Of a stretch of DNA of 64,000 nucleotides, positions 32,660 to 43,455 are shown in pieces; within the stretch, counting starts at the first letter, position 1, and each line of letters opens with the position of its first letter. The notes beneath the pieces were generated by a model. The model ran no database searches and was not told where the DNA came from. It saw only the letters and a program-made list of their open reading frames with translations. Source of the stretch: Hymenobacter sp. DG25B (GTDB lineage: Bacteria > Bacteroidota > Bacteroidia > Cytophagales > Hymenobacteraceae); contig NZ_CP010054.1 of the NCBI RefSeq assembly GCF_000801315.1, positions 2,294,001 to 2,358,000 on the forward strand, written 5' to 3'. The translations under genes and the position numbers were made by a program.

Positions 32660-33847
32660 TTACGATTCCTGCCCCCGCACCCGCTGCCACAGCTTTTTGA
32701 AGAAGCCCGGCTCGCCGGCGGCCACACTTTTAATATTGTCCTCGCCCTCGGCCGTATCGCCCAGCAGAAAACCCCAGGGCTCGGTTATTTTACTGGCATC
32801 CAGAATCACCTTCACTACCGCAATCAGCGGAATGCTGAGAATCATGCCCGGCGTGCCCCATAGCTCAGCCCCCAAAACCAGCGCAATAATGGCGGCCATG
32901 GGGTTAATGCTGACCTGGGAACCGGTAATCATGGGCGTGATAAAATTACCTTCCAGAAACTGCACAAAGGCAAATACGCCCACTACCCCGGCCGCGTGCA
33001 GCGGGGAGCCGGTTTCCACCAGCGTAATAATAGCCGGCACGCTGGCCCCAATCATAATGCCGATGTAGGGTATAACGGCCAGCACCGAGGCAAAAATGGC
33101 GAAGAAGATGGCAAACTTCACATCCAGCACCAGCAGACCAATGCCATTGAGTACGGCCACTACCACAATTACCTTAAACAGACCGGATATGTACGCCTGC
33201 ACTACCGTCTGGATGTTATCCACGGTATTAAGAACGGTGGTGCGCTTGTCCGGCGACACAAACCGGAACATGAACTGCCGCAGATGGTCGCGGTAATACA
33301 GAAAGCAGAAGATGTAGATGGGCACCTGCAACAGGTTGCTGACCACCGCCGAGGTGGTTTTGAAAGTGGTGTTGAGGTAGCTGCCGCTGTCCTTTTTCAG
33401 CGACTTCATGGTATTTTCCTTCAACTCCTCGTCGGAAATAGGGTCGATGCCGAAGCGCTGGCTGGCCCAGTCCTGGAATTGGTGGAAAACCTGCATGAGC
33501 TTTCCCTGAAGTTTGGGCAACTCGCTCTTAAACTGCGTCAGCTGTGATGCAAACCCTACTATGATGCCGGCGAAAATCAAAGCCATCAACAACAGGCATA
33601 GAATAATGGCCAGAATGCGGGGTACCCCGCGGCCCTCCAGCCACCGGCTGATGGGCAGTAGCAACAGCGTAAACAGAGCCGAAAACAGCAGGGGCAGGAG
33701 TACATCATCCAGTACTTTAAGCGAATACACCGTGAGCACAGCGGCTATCAGCAGAAAAGCATACTGCACAATGGGAGTCTGCCTGACCTCCGAAGTAGGC
33801 TTGTGCGCAGTGCTGGGCAAGCGGGGTTGGGTAGAGGGAGGAAGCAT
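32660..33847 (-). CDS. AI-2E family transporter (PerM-like permease)
   Basis: 395 residues. About eight hydrophobic segments are visible, for example YAFLLIAAVLTVYSLKVL, VLLPLLFSALFTLLLLP, ILAIILCLLLMALIFAGIIVGF and FKVIVVVAVLNGIGLLVLDV. A soluble loop lies between segments three and four (QFKSELPKLQGKLMQVFHQFQDWASQRFG). The conserved C-terminal block is ITPMITGSQVSINPMAAIIALVLGAELWGTPGMILSIP, the AI-2E family signature. Despite the name, members also act as Na/H antiporters or general permeases, so the substrate is not assigned. N-terminal residues 1-25 are cytosolic and Pro/Thr-rich. Confidence 0.93.
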   Translation of the reverse strand: MLPPSTQPRLPSTAHKPTSEVRQTPIVQYAFLLIAAVLTVYSLKVLDDVLLPLLFSALFTLLLLPISRWLEGRGVPRILAIILCLLLMALIFAGIIVGFASQLTQFKSELPKLQGKLMQVFHQFQDWASQRFGIDPISDEELKENTMKSLKKDSGSYLNTTFKTTSAVVSNLLQVPIYIFCFLYYRDHLRQFMFRFVSPDKRTTVLNTVDNIQTVVQAYISGLFKVIVVVAVLNGIGLLVLDVKFAIFFAIFASVLAVIPYIGIMIGASVPAIITLVETGSPLHAAGVVGVFAFVQFLEGNFITPMITGSQVSINPMAAIIALVLGAELWGTPGMILSIPLIAVVKVILDASKITEPWGFLLGDTAEGEDNIKSVAAGEPGFFKKLWQRVRGQES

Positions 33848-34041
33848 TTGCTAAGTTTATTGGGATGGCAAAAGGAGGTTGGAGAAGAGTTTAGAGCTTA
33901 TTTTGCCCTTTATGCAGGAACTTTTACTAAAAAAATGAAGTTCGGAAGAGTTGAATTTGCTAAAAAATATAGCTTGCATGAAACGCGGAAAAACTCAATT
34001 TTCTGCGTTATTTTACCTCAAATTTGAATTCTGATTACCAC

Positions 34042-35961
34042 ATGGCAGCCGAAGAACTCTCTCCCCGCACTACTCCTGACCACGGCTACAATGAGGATAG
34101 TATCCGCTCCCTGGACTGGCGCGAGCATATCCGTCTGCGGCCCGGCATGTACATCGGCAAGCTCGGCGACGGCTCCGCCTACGATGATGGTATCTACGTG
34201 CTGGTAAAGGAAGTGATTGATAACTCGATTGATGAGCACGTGATGGGTCACGGCCGCACTATCGATATCAAGATTTCCGACCACCGGGTGCAGGTGCGCG
34301 ACTACGGCCGGGGCATTCCGCTGGGTAAGGTAGTAGATGTTGTCAGCAAGATTAACACGGGCGGTAAGTACGACAGCAAAGTCTTTCAGAAATCTGTGGG
34401 CTTGAACGGCGTGGGTACCAAAGCGGTTAACGCGCTGAGCAATTATTTTCTGGTGCAGAGCGTCCGGGAAGGCGTGATGAAGTCGGCGGAGTTTACCCAG
34501 GGCCAGCTGGTTCAGGACCCCAAGCCCCAGAAAACCAGCCAGCGCAACGGCACGCAAATCACCTTCCAGCCCGACGAGTCCATCTTCCGCAACTACCGCT
34601 TTATCCCGGAGTTTCTGGAAAGCCAGATCTGGAACTACGTTTACCTGAACGCGGGCCTCACCATCAACTTCAACGGCCAAAAGTTTTACTCCGAAAATGG
34701 CCTGCTGGACCTGCTGGCCCGCAAAGCCGACCCGGAGAGCCTGCGCTACCCCATTATTCACCTGAAGGGCGAGGACATTGAGCTGGCCCTCACGCACGGC
34801 AACGACTACGGCGAGGAGTACTACAGCTTCGTCAACGGCCAGTACACTACTCAGGGCGGTACCCACCTGGCCGCCTTCCGCGAGGCGGTGGTGAAAACCA
34901 TTCGAGAGTTCTATAAAAAGGAATTTGATGCTGCCGACATTCGCGGCTCCATTGTGGCCGCTATTTCGGTGCGTGTGCAGGAGCCCGTGTTTGAAAGTCA
35001 GACGAAAACCAAGCTGGGCTCCATGAACATGGGCCCCGATGGCCCCACGGTGCGCGGCTTCATTCTGGACTACGTTAAGGAGCACCTCGATAACTACCTG
35101 CACAAGAATCCGGCTACGGCCGAGGCGCTGCTAAAGCGCATTATGCAGAGCGAGCGGGAGCGGAAGGACATGGCCGGCGTGAAAAAGCTGGCCAACCAGC
35201 GCGCCAAAAAAGCCAACCTGCACAACCGTAAGCTGCGCGACTGCCGCTTCCACCTGGGTGAGGGCAAGCCCGGGCAGGGAGAGCTGGCTACCTTGTTCAT
35301 TACCGAGGGTGACTCCGCATCGGGCTCCATCACCAAGAGCCGCAACGTGGAAACGGAAGCCGTTTTCTCCCTGCGTGGTAAGCCTCTGAACTGCTTCGGG
35401 CTAAAGAAGAAGATTGTCTACGAAAACGAGGAGCTGAACCTGCTGCAGCACGCCCTCAACATTGAAGAAGGCATTGAAAACCTGCGCTACAACCGCGTGG
35501 TCATTGCTACTGATGCCGACGTGGATGGCATGCACATTCGCCTGCTGCTGCTCACGTTCTTCCTGCAGTTCTTTCCGGATCTGGTCCGCAACGGGCACGT
35601 TTATATCCTGGAAACGCCGCTTTTCCGGGTGCGGAATAAGAAAACCACCATTTACTGCTACAACGAGCAGGAAAAGCAGCAGGCTATGCGCCAGCTGGGC
35701 CGCAACCCCGAAATCACCCGCTTTAAAGGCCTGGGCGAAATCTCGCCCGAAGAATTCGGTAAATTCATTGGCGAGAATATTCGCCTGGAACCCGTCATCT
35801 TGCAGTCGGAGCGCAGCATCCACCAGGTGCTCACCTACTACATGGGCAAAAACACCCCCGACCGGCAGAACTTCATCATCGACAACCTGCGTCTGGAAAA
35901 AGACCTGGTAACTTCTGATGTGCTGCCGGTGGAAGAAGTGGCGGAGGCTGATTTAGCTTAG
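34042..35961 (+). CDS. parE: DNA topoisomerase IV subunit B (ParE)
   Basis: 639 residues from the ATG at 34042; a TTG six codons upstream is not needed. GHKL ATPase motifs are [25 protein letters not shown] (catalytic Glu, Asn), [11 protein letters not shown] and [14 protein letters not shown]. The TOPRIM domain shows [10 protein letters not shown] and [14 protein letters not shown], with [13 protein letters not shown] near the end. The length and the adjacent A subunit indicate topoisomerase IV rather than gyrase, as usual in Bacteroidota, where gyrB is distant from gyrA. It decatenates chromosomes with ParC. It is 82 bases upstream of parC, with AT-rich promoter-like sequence before the start. 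Confidence 0.95.
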   Translation: MAAEELSPRTTPDHGYNEDSIRSLDWREHIRLRPGMYIGKLGDGSAYDDGIYVLVKEVIDNSIDEHVMGHGRTIDIKISDHRVQVRDYGRGIPLGKVVDVVSKINTGGKYDSKVFQKSVGLNGVGTKAVNALSNYFLVQSVREGVMKSAEFTQGQLVQDPKPQKTSQRNGTQITFQPDESIFRNYRFIPEFLESQIWNYVYLNAGLTINFNGQKFYSENGLLDLLARKADPESLRYPIIHLKGEDIELALTHGNDYGEEYYSFVNGQYTTQGGTHLAAFREAVVKTIREFYKKEFDAADIRGSIVAAISVRVQEPVFESQTKTKLGSMNMGPDGPTVRGFILDYVKEHLDNYLHKNPATAEALLKRIMQSERERKDMAGVKKLANQRAKKANLHNRKLRDCRFHLGEGKPGQGELATLFITEGDSASGSITKSRNVETEAVFSLRGKPLNCFGLKKKIVYENEELNLLQHALNIEEGIENLRYNRVVIATDADVDGMHIRLLLLTFFLQFFPDLVRNGHVYILETPLFRVRNKKTTIYCYNEQEKQQAMRQLGRNPEITRFKGLGEISPEEFGKFIGENIRLEPVILQSERSIHQVLTYYMGKNTPDRQNFIIDNLRLEKDLVTSDVLPVEEVAEADLA

Positions 35962-36043
35962 TTTTTAACCTTCTGCTTTCCCGCAATGGAAGGCAGGAGA
36001 GAGGTACAAGAACAATAACCGTGGCAAGCGCCACAACCCTACT

Positions 36044-38995
36044 GTGTCAGAAGAGAACAACCCCCACGACCCCAATCAGGATGAGCAGGACAACCTGTTC
36101 AGCGCCGGCGACTCCTTTGAGTTTGGGGCCGAGTCTAACAATTCGGCTGAGGAAAATTCATCTGCTGAGGAAGTGAAGCTGGTCGTAAGTGAAACCGGCG
36201 AGCTGGTGCCAGAATCGGCTTTAGATTCGGAAGAAAGCGCGGCGCTGGAAACCGAGCCGGAGGAAGCCGAGACAGATACCAAGTTTGCGCCCGGCGAGGC
36301 CGTGCACGATATGTCTTCCGTGCGCGGCATGTACCAGAACTGGTTTCTGGACTACGCCAGCTACGTAATTCTGGAGCGGGCCGTGCCCGCCATCGAGGAT
36401 GGCCTGAAGCCCGTACAGCGCCGGATTCTGCACGCCATGAAGGAAATGGACGATGGCCGCTTCAATAAAGTAGCCAACGTCATCGGCCAGACCATGCAGT
36501 ACCACCCCCACGGCGACGCCTCCATCGGCGACGCCATGGTGAACCTGGGCCAGAAAGACCTGCTGATTGAAACCCAGGGTAACTGGGGCGACATCCGCAC
36601 CGGCGACGGCGCGGCTGCTCCCCGTTACATTGAAGCCCGCCTGAGCAAGTTTGCCCTGGATGTGGTCTTCAACCCCGATACTACGGAGTGGCAGATGAGC
36701 TACGACGGCCGCAAGCGCGAGCCGACCACGCTGCCCGTGAAGTTTCCGCTGCTGCTGGCGCAGGGCGTGGAAGGAATTGCCGTGGGTTTGAGCACCAAGA
36801 TCATGCCCCACAACTTCCGCGAGCTGTGCAAAGCCAGCATCGACGTGCTGAAGGGCCGTGATATTCAGTTGTTCCCCGACTTCCCCACGGGCGGTCTATG
36901 CGACGTCACCAACTACAATGGGGGCCTGCGCGGGGCTAAAATCCGCCTGCGCGCCACCATTGAGAAGGCCGACAAGACCATGCTCATCATTCGCGACATT
37001 CCCTACGGCACCACCACCACGGCGCTGATGGAAAGCATCGTGAAGGCCTCGGAAGCGAATAAAATCAAGATCAAAAAGGTAGTCGATAACACGGCGGCCG
37101 AAGTGGAAATTCAGGTGCATCTGCCCACGGGCGTGTCGCCGGATCTGACCATGGATGCGCTCTACGCCTTCACCGACTGCGAAATCAGTATCTCGCCCAA
37201 CACCTGCGTTATCATTGAGGACAAGCCCCGTTTTGTGGGCGTGGAGGACATGCTGCGCCTGAGCACTCAGAAAACGGTGCGGCTGCTGGAGCGGGAGCTG
37301 GAAATCAGGGAAGATGAGTTGCAGGAAAAGTGGCACTCGGCTTCGCTGGAGAAGATTTTCATCGAGAACCGTATCTACCGCAAAATTGAGGAGTGCGAGA
37401 CCTGGGCCGAAATTCTGGAGACCATTGATAAGGGGCTCAAGAAGTTTGTGCGCGTGCAAGGGGAGAAGGCCAAAACCGATGACCAGCGCATTGTGCTGCG
37501 CCGCGCCATCACGGAAGACGACCTCACCCGCCTGACCGAAATCCGCATCAAGCGCATTTCCAAGTTCGATGGGTTTAAGGCCGATGAGTACATCCAGCGC
37601 CTGGAAGCCGAGCTGGCGGAAGTTGCCGACCACATGGCCAACCTCACCCGCTACGCCATCAACTACTTCGAAGGGCTGCTGAAGAAGTACGGCACGGGCC
37701 GCGAGCGGAAAACCCAGCTCCGTACCTTCGATGTGGTAACGGCCCAAAAAGTAGCCGTGGCCAACCAGAAGCTCTACGTGAACCGCAAGGACGGCTTTGT
37801 AGGCTACGGCCTCAAAAAGGACGAGTTGGTGGAGTACATCTGCGACTGCTCCGATCTGGACGACATCATTGCCATCAAGCGCGACGGCACGTTCATGGTC
37901 ACGCGCATTGCCGAAAAGACCTTCGTGGGCAAAGATATTCTGCACGCCGGCGTCTACAACAAGAACGACGACCGGCTGGTGTACAACATGATTTACCAGG
38001 ATGGCGCCTCCGGCATCAGCTTCGCCAAACGCTTCCTGGTAACGGGCATCACCCGCGACAAATCCTACGACCTGACCAAAGGCACCAAGGGCACCAAAAC
38101 GCTTTACCTCACCGCCAATCCCAACTCGGAGTCGGAAATTGTGAGTGTGCAGCTCTCGGATAAAGCCCCGGCCCGCGTGAAGCAGTTTGATTTCGATTTT
38201 GCCGAGCTGGCCATCAAAGGCAAGGGTTCCATGGGCAACATCGTGACCAAGCAGCCCATCAAGAAAATCACCCAGAAAAGCCTCGGCGACTCCACGCTGG
38301 GTGGCCGCGAAGTGTTCTTTGATGCTGTGGTAGGCCGCCTGAATACCGCCGGCCATGGCCGCTACCTCGGTACCTTCGATACCGATAACACGGTGCTGGT
38401 GGTGTACAAGGATGGCAGTTACGAGTTGAAGTCGCCCGACCCGGCGCTCCATTTTGATGTGCCCAACATCGTATTGCTGCGCAAGCTGGAGCCCGACACG
38501 GTGCTAAGCGCGGTGTACATGGACGGCGAAACGAAAATCCATTACGTGAAGCGTTTCAAAATTGAAACCAGCACGCTGGAAAAGCGCTTTATTTTCATCT
38601 CAGAAACTAAAGGCTCCAAGCTGTTGGCTGTTACGGCCAACCCCGAACCCGCCGTGGAAGTAAAGCTGCAGCGCGACAAAAAAGCCGATAAGGAAGCCGA
38701 AACCATCCGCCTCCACGAGTTTATTGACGTGAAAGGGTGGAAGGCCATGGGCAACAAGCTCAACTACTTCAAAGTGCACGGCATTACGCTGCTCACCGAC
38801 GAAGGCCCCGAGCCGGAGCGCCGCGAAGTAGCCAAAAAACGTGGTCCGGCTACGCTGCCGCGCCCGCAGGGTGGTATGGGCGCTGCCGAAGCCCCTTTGC
38901 CGGAGCAAAACGGTCCGGTGGATATTTCGGCGGAAGACATAGCCCAGGCCCAGGCCGTGCTACGCCGCCCTAAGTCCCAACTGAAGTTGTTCTAA
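36044..38995 (+). CDS. parC: DNA topoisomerase IV subunit A (ParC)
   Basis: 983 residues from a GTG at 36044 (MSEENNPHDPNQDEQDNLF). The first 90 residues are a strongly acidic, Asp/Glu/Ser/Asn-rich region that looks disordered and precedes the conserved start SVRGMYQNWFLDYASYVILERAVPAIEDGLKPVQRR. Breakage domain motifs include YHPHGDASIGDAMV and the active-site Tyr in AAPRYIEARLS. GVEGIAVGLSTKIMPHN follows. The C-terminal beta-pinwheel contains repeated blades such as GKGSMGNIVTKQPIKKIT, and residues 900-983 are a charged tail. It works with the upstream ParE in an operon that ends at a terminator. Confidence 0.95.
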   Translation: MSEENNPHDPNQDEQDNLFSAGDSFEFGAESNNSAEENSSAEEVKLVVSETGELVPESALDSEESAALETEPEEAETDTKFAPGEAVHDMSSVRGMYQNWFLDYASYVILERAVPAIEDGLKPVQRRILHAMKEMDDGRFNKVANVIGQTMQYHPHGDASIGDAMVNLGQKDLLIETQGNWGDIRTGDGAAAPRYIEARLSKFALDVVFNPDTTEWQMSYDGRKREPTTLPVKFPLLLAQGVEGIAVGLSTKIMPHNFRELCKASIDVLKGRDIQLFPDFPTGGLCDVTNYNGGLRGAKIRLRATIEKADKTMLIIRDIPYGTTTTALMESIVKASEANKIKIKKVVDNTAAEVEIQVHLPTGVSPDLTMDALYAFTDCEISISPNTCVIIEDKPRFVGVEDMLRLSTQKTVRLLERELEIREDELQEKWHSASLEKIFIENRIYRKIEECETWAEILETIDKGLKKFVRVQGEKAKTDDQRIVLRRAITEDDLTRLTEIRIKRISKFDGFKADEYIQRLEAELAEVADHMANLTRYAINYFEGLLKKYGTGRERKTQLRTFDVVTAQKVAVANQKLYVNRKDGFVGYGLKKDELVEYICDCSDLDDIIAIKRDGTFMVTRIAEKTFVGKDILHAGVYNKNDDRLVYNMIYQDGASGISFAKRFLVTGITRDKSYDLTKGTKGTKTLYLTANPNSESEIVSVQLSDKAPARVKQFDFDFAELAIKGKGSMGNIVTKQPIKKITQKSLGDSTLGGREVFFDAVVGRLNTAGHGRYLGTFDTDNTVLVVYKDGSYELKSPDPALHFDVPNIVLLRKLEPDTVLSAVYMDGETKIHYVKRFKIETSTLEKRFIFISETKGSKLLAVTANPEPAVEVKLQRDKKADKEAETIRLHEFIDVKGWKAMGNKLNYFKVHGITLLTDEGPEPERREVAKKRGPATLPRPQGGMGAAEAPLPEQNGPVDISAEDIAQAQAVLRRPKSQLKLF

Positions 38996-39010
38996 GCTGG
39001 ATGAAAGCCG

Positions 39011-39041
39011 AAAAGCCCTGATCTGAAAGGTCAGGGCTTTT
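39011..39041 (+). terminator. Terminator of parE-parC
   Basis: AAAAGCCCTGA (39011-39021) and TCAGGGCTTTT (39031-39041) form a perfect stem with a 9-base loop, followed by further T. Confidence 0.9.
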
Positions 39042-39156
39042 TTGGGGCCTTATTTTCCTGTTGACCACGCGTTAGCCACTTCCGGAAAGTTTCTTTGCTC
39101 AGGTTTCGGTACGAAGCGCGGAAAAACGCAGCTTTGCGCAAAGCTTTGATTGCACG

Positions 39157-40005
39157 ATGCACCGGTGGCCGTTTTTTGTTTGGGTAATGCTGGCTGCTGC
39201 GCTTGCGTGTGCACCAGTGCCTGCCTATGCCCAGGTTGCGGCCCCGGCTACGGCAGTAAGTCCTCCCAAGCCCAGCATTAAAAAGCTGATGGCCGATGCG
39301 CGCAGCCTGCAGCGTCAGTACCGTGAGTCTGAGGCGCTGGCGAAGTATGAGGAAGTCATCTGGCGGGATGGCAAGAACGTGGAAGCCTTATGGCAGGCGG
39401 CTCTACTCAGCGTACGCATCGGCTCCCGCTACACCGATGAAACCCGCAAAAGCCTCTATTACACGGCCGCCCGCGGCTATGCGGAACGGTCCTGGGCCCT
39501 GCAGCCGGAAGCCGCCGAACCGAACTACGTCGTAGCCCTGGTACTGGCCAACCAGGCGCTTTTGCTGCATGCCAAAGGCCGCCTGCAAACGTACCGCGAC
39601 ATGAAGCCTTACGTGTTTAAAGCCGTGGCCCGCCGCCCTACCTGGTCGGAAGCCTGGCAGCTGCTGGGGCGCTGGCACTACCGCGTAGACCATTATAACC
39701 TCTTGGAAAGAATATTCAGCGGGCTTTTTTTGGGGGGAGTACCCAGCGGGGCCAGTAGCCGGCAGGCTATTGATGCACTCCTCAAAGCGCAGCAGCTCGA
39801 CCCCAAGCGCATTCAGGTGTATTATGATCTGGCGCGGGTTTACGATACTCAAAAGCAGGATGATAAAGCCATTAAAGTATTGCAGGAAGCGGCTACCCTG
39901 ACACCTATCACCACCGAAGAACTCGAAATAAGCCGGCGCTGCCGCAGTCTGCTCACGCGGCTGCAGCGCAAGCACCCGCCCCAATCTCCCGGTACCGGTG
40001 GTTAG
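39157..40005 (+). CDS. Secreted TPR-type repeat protein
   Basis: 282 residues. The signal peptide is MHRWPFFVWVMLAAALACAP with AYAQ cleavage. The mature part is helical and repeat-like: MADARSLQRQYRESEALAKYEEVIWRDGKNVEALWQAALLSV, AERSWALQPEAAEPNYVVALVLANQ and KAQQLDPKRIQVYYDLARVYDTQKQDDKAIKVLQEA. The last fits the TPR consensus well (W/LG-Y-A-P with about 34-residue spacing). FKAVARRPTWSEAWQLLGRWHYRVDHYNLLER resembles the animal RMDN-like TPR proteins also found in bacteria. Periplasmic scaffold or binding role inferred. The next gene, also TPR, follows 50 bases later. Confidence 0.82.
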   Translation: MHRWPFFVWVMLAAALACAPVPAYAQVAAPATAVSPPKPSIKKLMADARSLQRQYRESEALAKYEEVIWRDGKNVEALWQAALLSVRIGSRYTDETRKSLYYTAARGYAERSWALQPEAAEPNYVVALVLANQALLLHAKGRLQTYRDMKPYVFKAVARRPTWSEAWQLLGRWHYRVDHYNLLERIFSGLFLGGVPSGASSRQAIDALLKAQQLDPKRIQVYYDLARVYDTQKQDDKAIKVLQEAATLTPITTEELEISRRCRSLLTRLQRKHPPQSPGTGG

Positions 40006-40054
40006 CAGAGTGGCATGTGCCCATTTTCGGTGGCCCCTTCCGTACCTTTGCCTT

Positions 40055-41179
40055 ATGTTTCGGCGCGCGCTTTCCTCTTTTCTGGCTCCAGCACTGGCTT
40101 TGGCCTGCTCCGCCTGCGGCACCTCTGCCCAGGAGCAGCCCGATGTAATGGTGAATCTGGCCACGGTACAAAGCGGCCCCGCCATTCAGGCCCAGGATCT
40201 GGAAGGCGCCATTGCCCGCCAGCCTCGGAATGCCAGTTTGTATGCGCGGCGGGCTGCGTTTCGGCTTGATGCCGGGCAGCCGGAGCGGGCCCTCCGGGAC
40301 ATAGAGGAGGCTTTGCGGCTGGATGATGGCCCCGGGGAGTACTACTTTCTTCAGGCCCGGGCCCGGCGCGGAATCGGCCAGCTGCAAAGCACGCTGAAAG
40401 CTACCGAAGCCGCCTCCCGGCACGGATTTGCCTCCCCCCAGCTAAGCCTGCTGGTAGGCGAAACCAACCTGGCCGCCCGGCGCTACCAGGATGCCCTTGA
40501 CCACCTGGACCGGACCCTGCAGCAGGAACCTGAGAATGCGGCCGCGCTTTTCTACAAAGGCATGGCCTACCTGGGCCTGCAGGATACTGTGCAGGCTTTT
40601 GACTTTCTGCGGGCCAGTGTAGCCCGCGACCCGCGGCAGGCCGAAATCCTGCATCAGCTGGCTTTTCTGAGTAATGCCCGCCACCAGCCCAAAGAGGGCG
40701 CCATTTTCGCGGCGCGGGGCCTGGCGCTGGCCCCCACTTACGGCCCCCTGTGGTATGACAACGGTCGGCAGTACGACTTGCAGGGCCAAACCGATAGTGC
40801 CCGGCAAAATTACCTGCGGGCCCTGCGCTATGACACTACGCTCTACCGCGCCGACTACCGGCTGGGTATTGCCTATGTAAAGCAGCGCCGCCACGCCGAG
40901 GCCTTGCCCCACCTGCAGCGGGCGCTGCGCCGCTCTACGTTGCTCCTCAATGCCCGCCAGATGCTGGCCGAGAGCTACGAAGCCCTGCGGCGCCCGGAAG
41001 AAGCCGCTGCCCAATACCAACAGCTGGTGCGGGAAAATCCAGGAAACAAACACTGGAGCTATATGGCCTGGAAAGCCGCTGCCAAAGCCCGCGGAGAATC
41101 TACTGATACTACCACGCGCCGGCGTATAGCGCCCATTGAGCCCATGCTGCAGCGGGAGCCGGTAGCGCTGCCCAAGTAA
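40055..41179 (+). CDS. TPR-repeat lipoprotein
   Basis: 374 residues from the ATG at 40055 (MFRRALSSFLAPALALACSAC), which gives a lipoprotein signal with SAC. Eight or more TPR units follow: AIARQPRNASLYARRAAFRLDAGQPERALRDIEEAL, TLKATEAASRHGF, QDALDHLDRTLQQEPENAAALFYKGMAYLG, YGPLWYDNGRQYDLQGQTDSARQNYLRAL, YRLGIAYVKQRRHAEALPHLQRAL and LAESYEALRRPEEAAAQYQQL. The repeats are uninterrupted, so it is probably a scaffolding protein at the inner face of the outer membrane. It may share a transcript with the TPR gene upstream. Partner unknown. Confidence 0.88.
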   Translation: MFRRALSSFLAPALALACSACGTSAQEQPDVMVNLATVQSGPAIQAQDLEGAIARQPRNASLYARRAAFRLDAGQPERALRDIEEALRLDDGPGEYYFLQARARRGIGQLQSTLKATEAASRHGFASPQLSLLVGETNLAARRYQDALDHLDRTLQQEPENAAALFYKGMAYLGLQDTVQAFDFLRASVARDPRQAEILHQLAFLSNARHQPKEGAIFAARGLALAPTYGPLWYDNGRQYDLQGQTDSARQNYLRALRYDTTLYRADYRLGIAYVKQRRHAEALPHLQRALRRSTLLLNARQMLAESYEALRRPEEAAAQYQQLVRENPGNKHWSYMAWKAAAKARGESTDTTTRRRIAPIEPMLQREPVALPK

Positions 41180-41357
41180 AGGCACCGCATGGCGTTGATG
41201 CCTTTGGGGCTGTTTGTTGGAAATTGGAGTAGGAGAATTCCGGGGAAAAACTGCTGGCTGGCTTGCCACTTCCTGAGGCGGATGGTTCCTTTTTCCGGCC
41301 ATTCCCGCTAACTTGCGGCCTCACGGCTGTTTGTATAGCCATTATCAACCCAACCCC

Positions 41358-43301
41358 ATGATTGATATCACCCTCCCCGACGGTTCGGTGCGCCAGTTTG
41401 TAGATGGCGCCACGGGCTACGACGTAGCCGCCAGCATTAGCGAAGGCCTCGCCCGCAATGCCCTCGGTGTGCGCGTCAACGGCGAAGTGCGCGACCTGCA
41501 CCGCCCCATTGAGCAGAATGCCAACCTCGAAATCCTGACCTGGAACGACCAGGCCGGCAAAGCTACCTTCTGGCACTCATCCGCTCACTTAATGGCGGAA
41601 GCGCTGGAAGCCCTGTACCCCGGCGTTAAGCTGGGCATCGGCCCCAGCATTGAGAATGGTTTTTACTATGATGTAGATTTCGGCGAAGGCCGCAGCATCT
41701 CTTCTGATGATTTTGTTGCCATCGAGAAAAAGATGCTGGAGCTGGCCAAAAACAAAAGCCAGTACGTGCGCCGCGACGTTCCCAAAGCAGAAGCCATTGC
41801 CTATTTCGAAGAAAAAGCTGACCCTTATAAGCTGGACCTGCTGCAGGGCCTGGAAGATGGTACTATTACTTTCTACACGCAGGGTGGATTCACGGACCTC
41901 TGCCGTGGCCCGCACATTCCTGATACCAGCCCCATTAAAGCGGTAAAGCTGATGAATGTGGCCGGCGCCTACTGGCGCGGCGACGAAAAAAGCAAGCAGC
42001 TCACGCGCATCTACGGCATCACCTTCCCCAAAGCCAAGGAGCTGGCCGAGTACCTGGAGCGGCTGGAAGAAGCCAAGCGCCGTGACCACCGCAAGCTGGG
42101 CAAGGAGCTGGAGCTATTCGCTTTTTCCGATAAAGTGGGAGCGGGGCTGCCCCTGTGGCTGCCCAAAGGAACGGCCCTGCGTGAGCGCCTGGAGCAGTTC
42201 CTGCGCCGCGCGCAGGTAAAAGCTGGCTACTTGCCGGTCGTTACGCCCCATATCGGCTCCAAAGAGCTATATGTAACCAGCGGCCACTACGAGAAATACG
42301 GCGCCGACTCGTTCCAGCCCATTAAAACGCCAAATCCGGGTGAGGAATTCTTCCTCAAACCCATGAACTGCCCCCACCACTGCGAAATCTATAAAACCAA
42401 GCCCCGCTCGTACCGCGACCTGCCCTTGCGCCTGGCCGAGTTTGGTACCGTGTATCGCTACGAGCAAAGTGGTGAGCTGCACGGCCTGACCCGCGTCCGG
42501 GGCTTTACGCAGGACGACGCCCACATCTTCTGCCGCCCGGATCAGGTGAAGGAGGAGTTCCTAAAGGTGATTGACATTGTGCTGTACGTGTTGAAAGCCT
42601 TGGACTTCCCTGACTTCACGGCCCAGATTTCCCTCCGTGACCCGGAAAATAAGACCAAGTACATCGGCTCCGATGAAAACTGGGAGAAAGCCGAGCGGGC
42701 CATCATTGAAGCCGCTACCGAAAAAGGTCTTAAAACGGTAACCGAGCTAGGCGAAGCCGCCTTCTACGGCCCTAAACTGGACTTTATGGTGCGCGACGCT
42801 ATTGGTCGCAAGTGGCAGCTGGGCACTATTCAGGTAGACTACAACCTGCCCGAGCGCTTCGACCTGGAATATGTGGCTCCGGATAACTCCCGGCAGCGCC
42901 CCGTTATGATTCACCGGGCGCCGTTTGGCTCGCTGGAACGCTTCGTGGCGGTGCTGATTGAGCACTGTGGCGGCAACTTCCCGCTCTGGCTCTCGCCCGA
43001 GCAGTTTGCCGTGCTGCCTATTTCGGAGAAATATCAGGATTACGCCCAGCAGGTTTATGACCGCCTGATGCAGGCCGAACTGCGCGGTTCCCTGGACAGC
43101 CGCGACGAGAAGATTGGCCGCAAAATCCGGGATGCGGAAATGGCCAAAGTGCCCTATATGCTCATTGTAGGGGAGAAAGAGCAGGAAAACGGCATTGTTT
43201 CCGTTCGCCGCCACGGCGAAGGAGACATGGGCAGCATGCCTATTGAAGCCTTCATCCGGAACTTCCAGGATCAGGTAAATGAAATGACGCAAGCCATTTA
43301 G
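41358..43301 (+). CDS. thrS: Threonyl-tRNA synthetase
   Basis: 647 residues from the ATG at 41358, which begins the TGS domain [17 protein letters not shown]. The editing domain carries [16 protein letters not shown] (HxxxH), and its CxxxH partner is in [10 protein letters not shown]. The class II catalytic core includes [29 protein letters not shown] (motif 2), with zinc ligands in [11 protein letters not shown] and motif 3 in [11 protein letters not shown]. The anticodon-binding domain follows ([18 protein letters not shown]). The arrangement thrS-infC-rpmI-rplT is a classic conserved cluster, and some thrS genes are autoregulated; no leader operator was recognisable here. Confidence 0.97.
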   Translation: MIDITLPDGSVRQFVDGATGYDVAASISEGLARNALGVRVNGEVRDLHRPIEQNANLEILTWNDQAGKATFWHSSAHLMAEALEALYPGVKLGIGPSIENGFYYDVDFGEGRSISSDDFVAIEKKMLELAKNKSQYVRRDVPKAEAIAYFEEKADPYKLDLLQGLEDGTITFYTQGGFTDLCRGPHIPDTSPIKAVKLMNVAGAYWRGDEKSKQLTRIYGITFPKAKELAEYLERLEEAKRRDHRKLGKELELFAFSDKVGAGLPLWLPKGTALRERLEQFLRRAQVKAGYLPVVTPHIGSKELYVTSGHYEKYGADSFQPIKTPNPGEEFFLKPMNCPHHCEIYKTKPRSYRDLPLRLAEFGTVYRYEQSGELHGLTRVRGFTQDDAHIFCRPDQVKEEFLKVIDIVLYVLKALDFPDFTAQISLRDPENKTKYIGSDENWEKAERAIIEAATEKGLKTVTELGEAAFYGPKLDFMVRDAIGRKWQLGTIQVDYNLPERFDLEYVAPDNSRQRPVMIHRAPFGSLERFVAVLIEHCGGNFPLWLSPEQFAVLPISEKYQDYAQQVYDRLMQAELRGSLDSRDEKIGRKIRDAEMAKVPYMLIVGEKEQENGIVSVRRHGEGDMGSMPIEAFIRNFQDQVNEMTQAI

Positions 43302-43376
43302 ATGGCCCACCTGGAACTGCTATTCTGCCCATTTCTTTTTTAGAATAGAAAAAAAACCGGATATTTGCCTGCTGAA

Positions 43377-43409
43377 GACGCCCGCCCGGCCTACCCGGAC
43401 GGGCGTCAT
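43377..43409 (+). other. Hairpin in the thrS-infC spacer
   Basis: GACGCCCG (43377-43384) and CGGGCGTC (43402-43409) form an 8-bp stem with a GC-rich loop. No T tract follows, so it is not a normal terminator. It sits about 47 bases before the infC start and could be part of a leader or a processing site. Confidence 0.5.
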
Positions 43410-43440
43410 CAACACCAACTAGCCATATCTCTCACTTAGT

Positions 43441-43447
43441 AAGGAGG
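43441..43447 (+). promoter_or_regulatory. Strong Shine-Dalgarno sequence before infC
   Basis: AAGGAGG lies 8 bases before the ATA that begins the conserved IF3 N terminus. Such a strong SD is exceptional in this window, where starts normally have A-rich leaders and no SD, and it decides the unusual start codon. Confidence 0.8.
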
Positions 43448-43455
43448 ACCAACTC

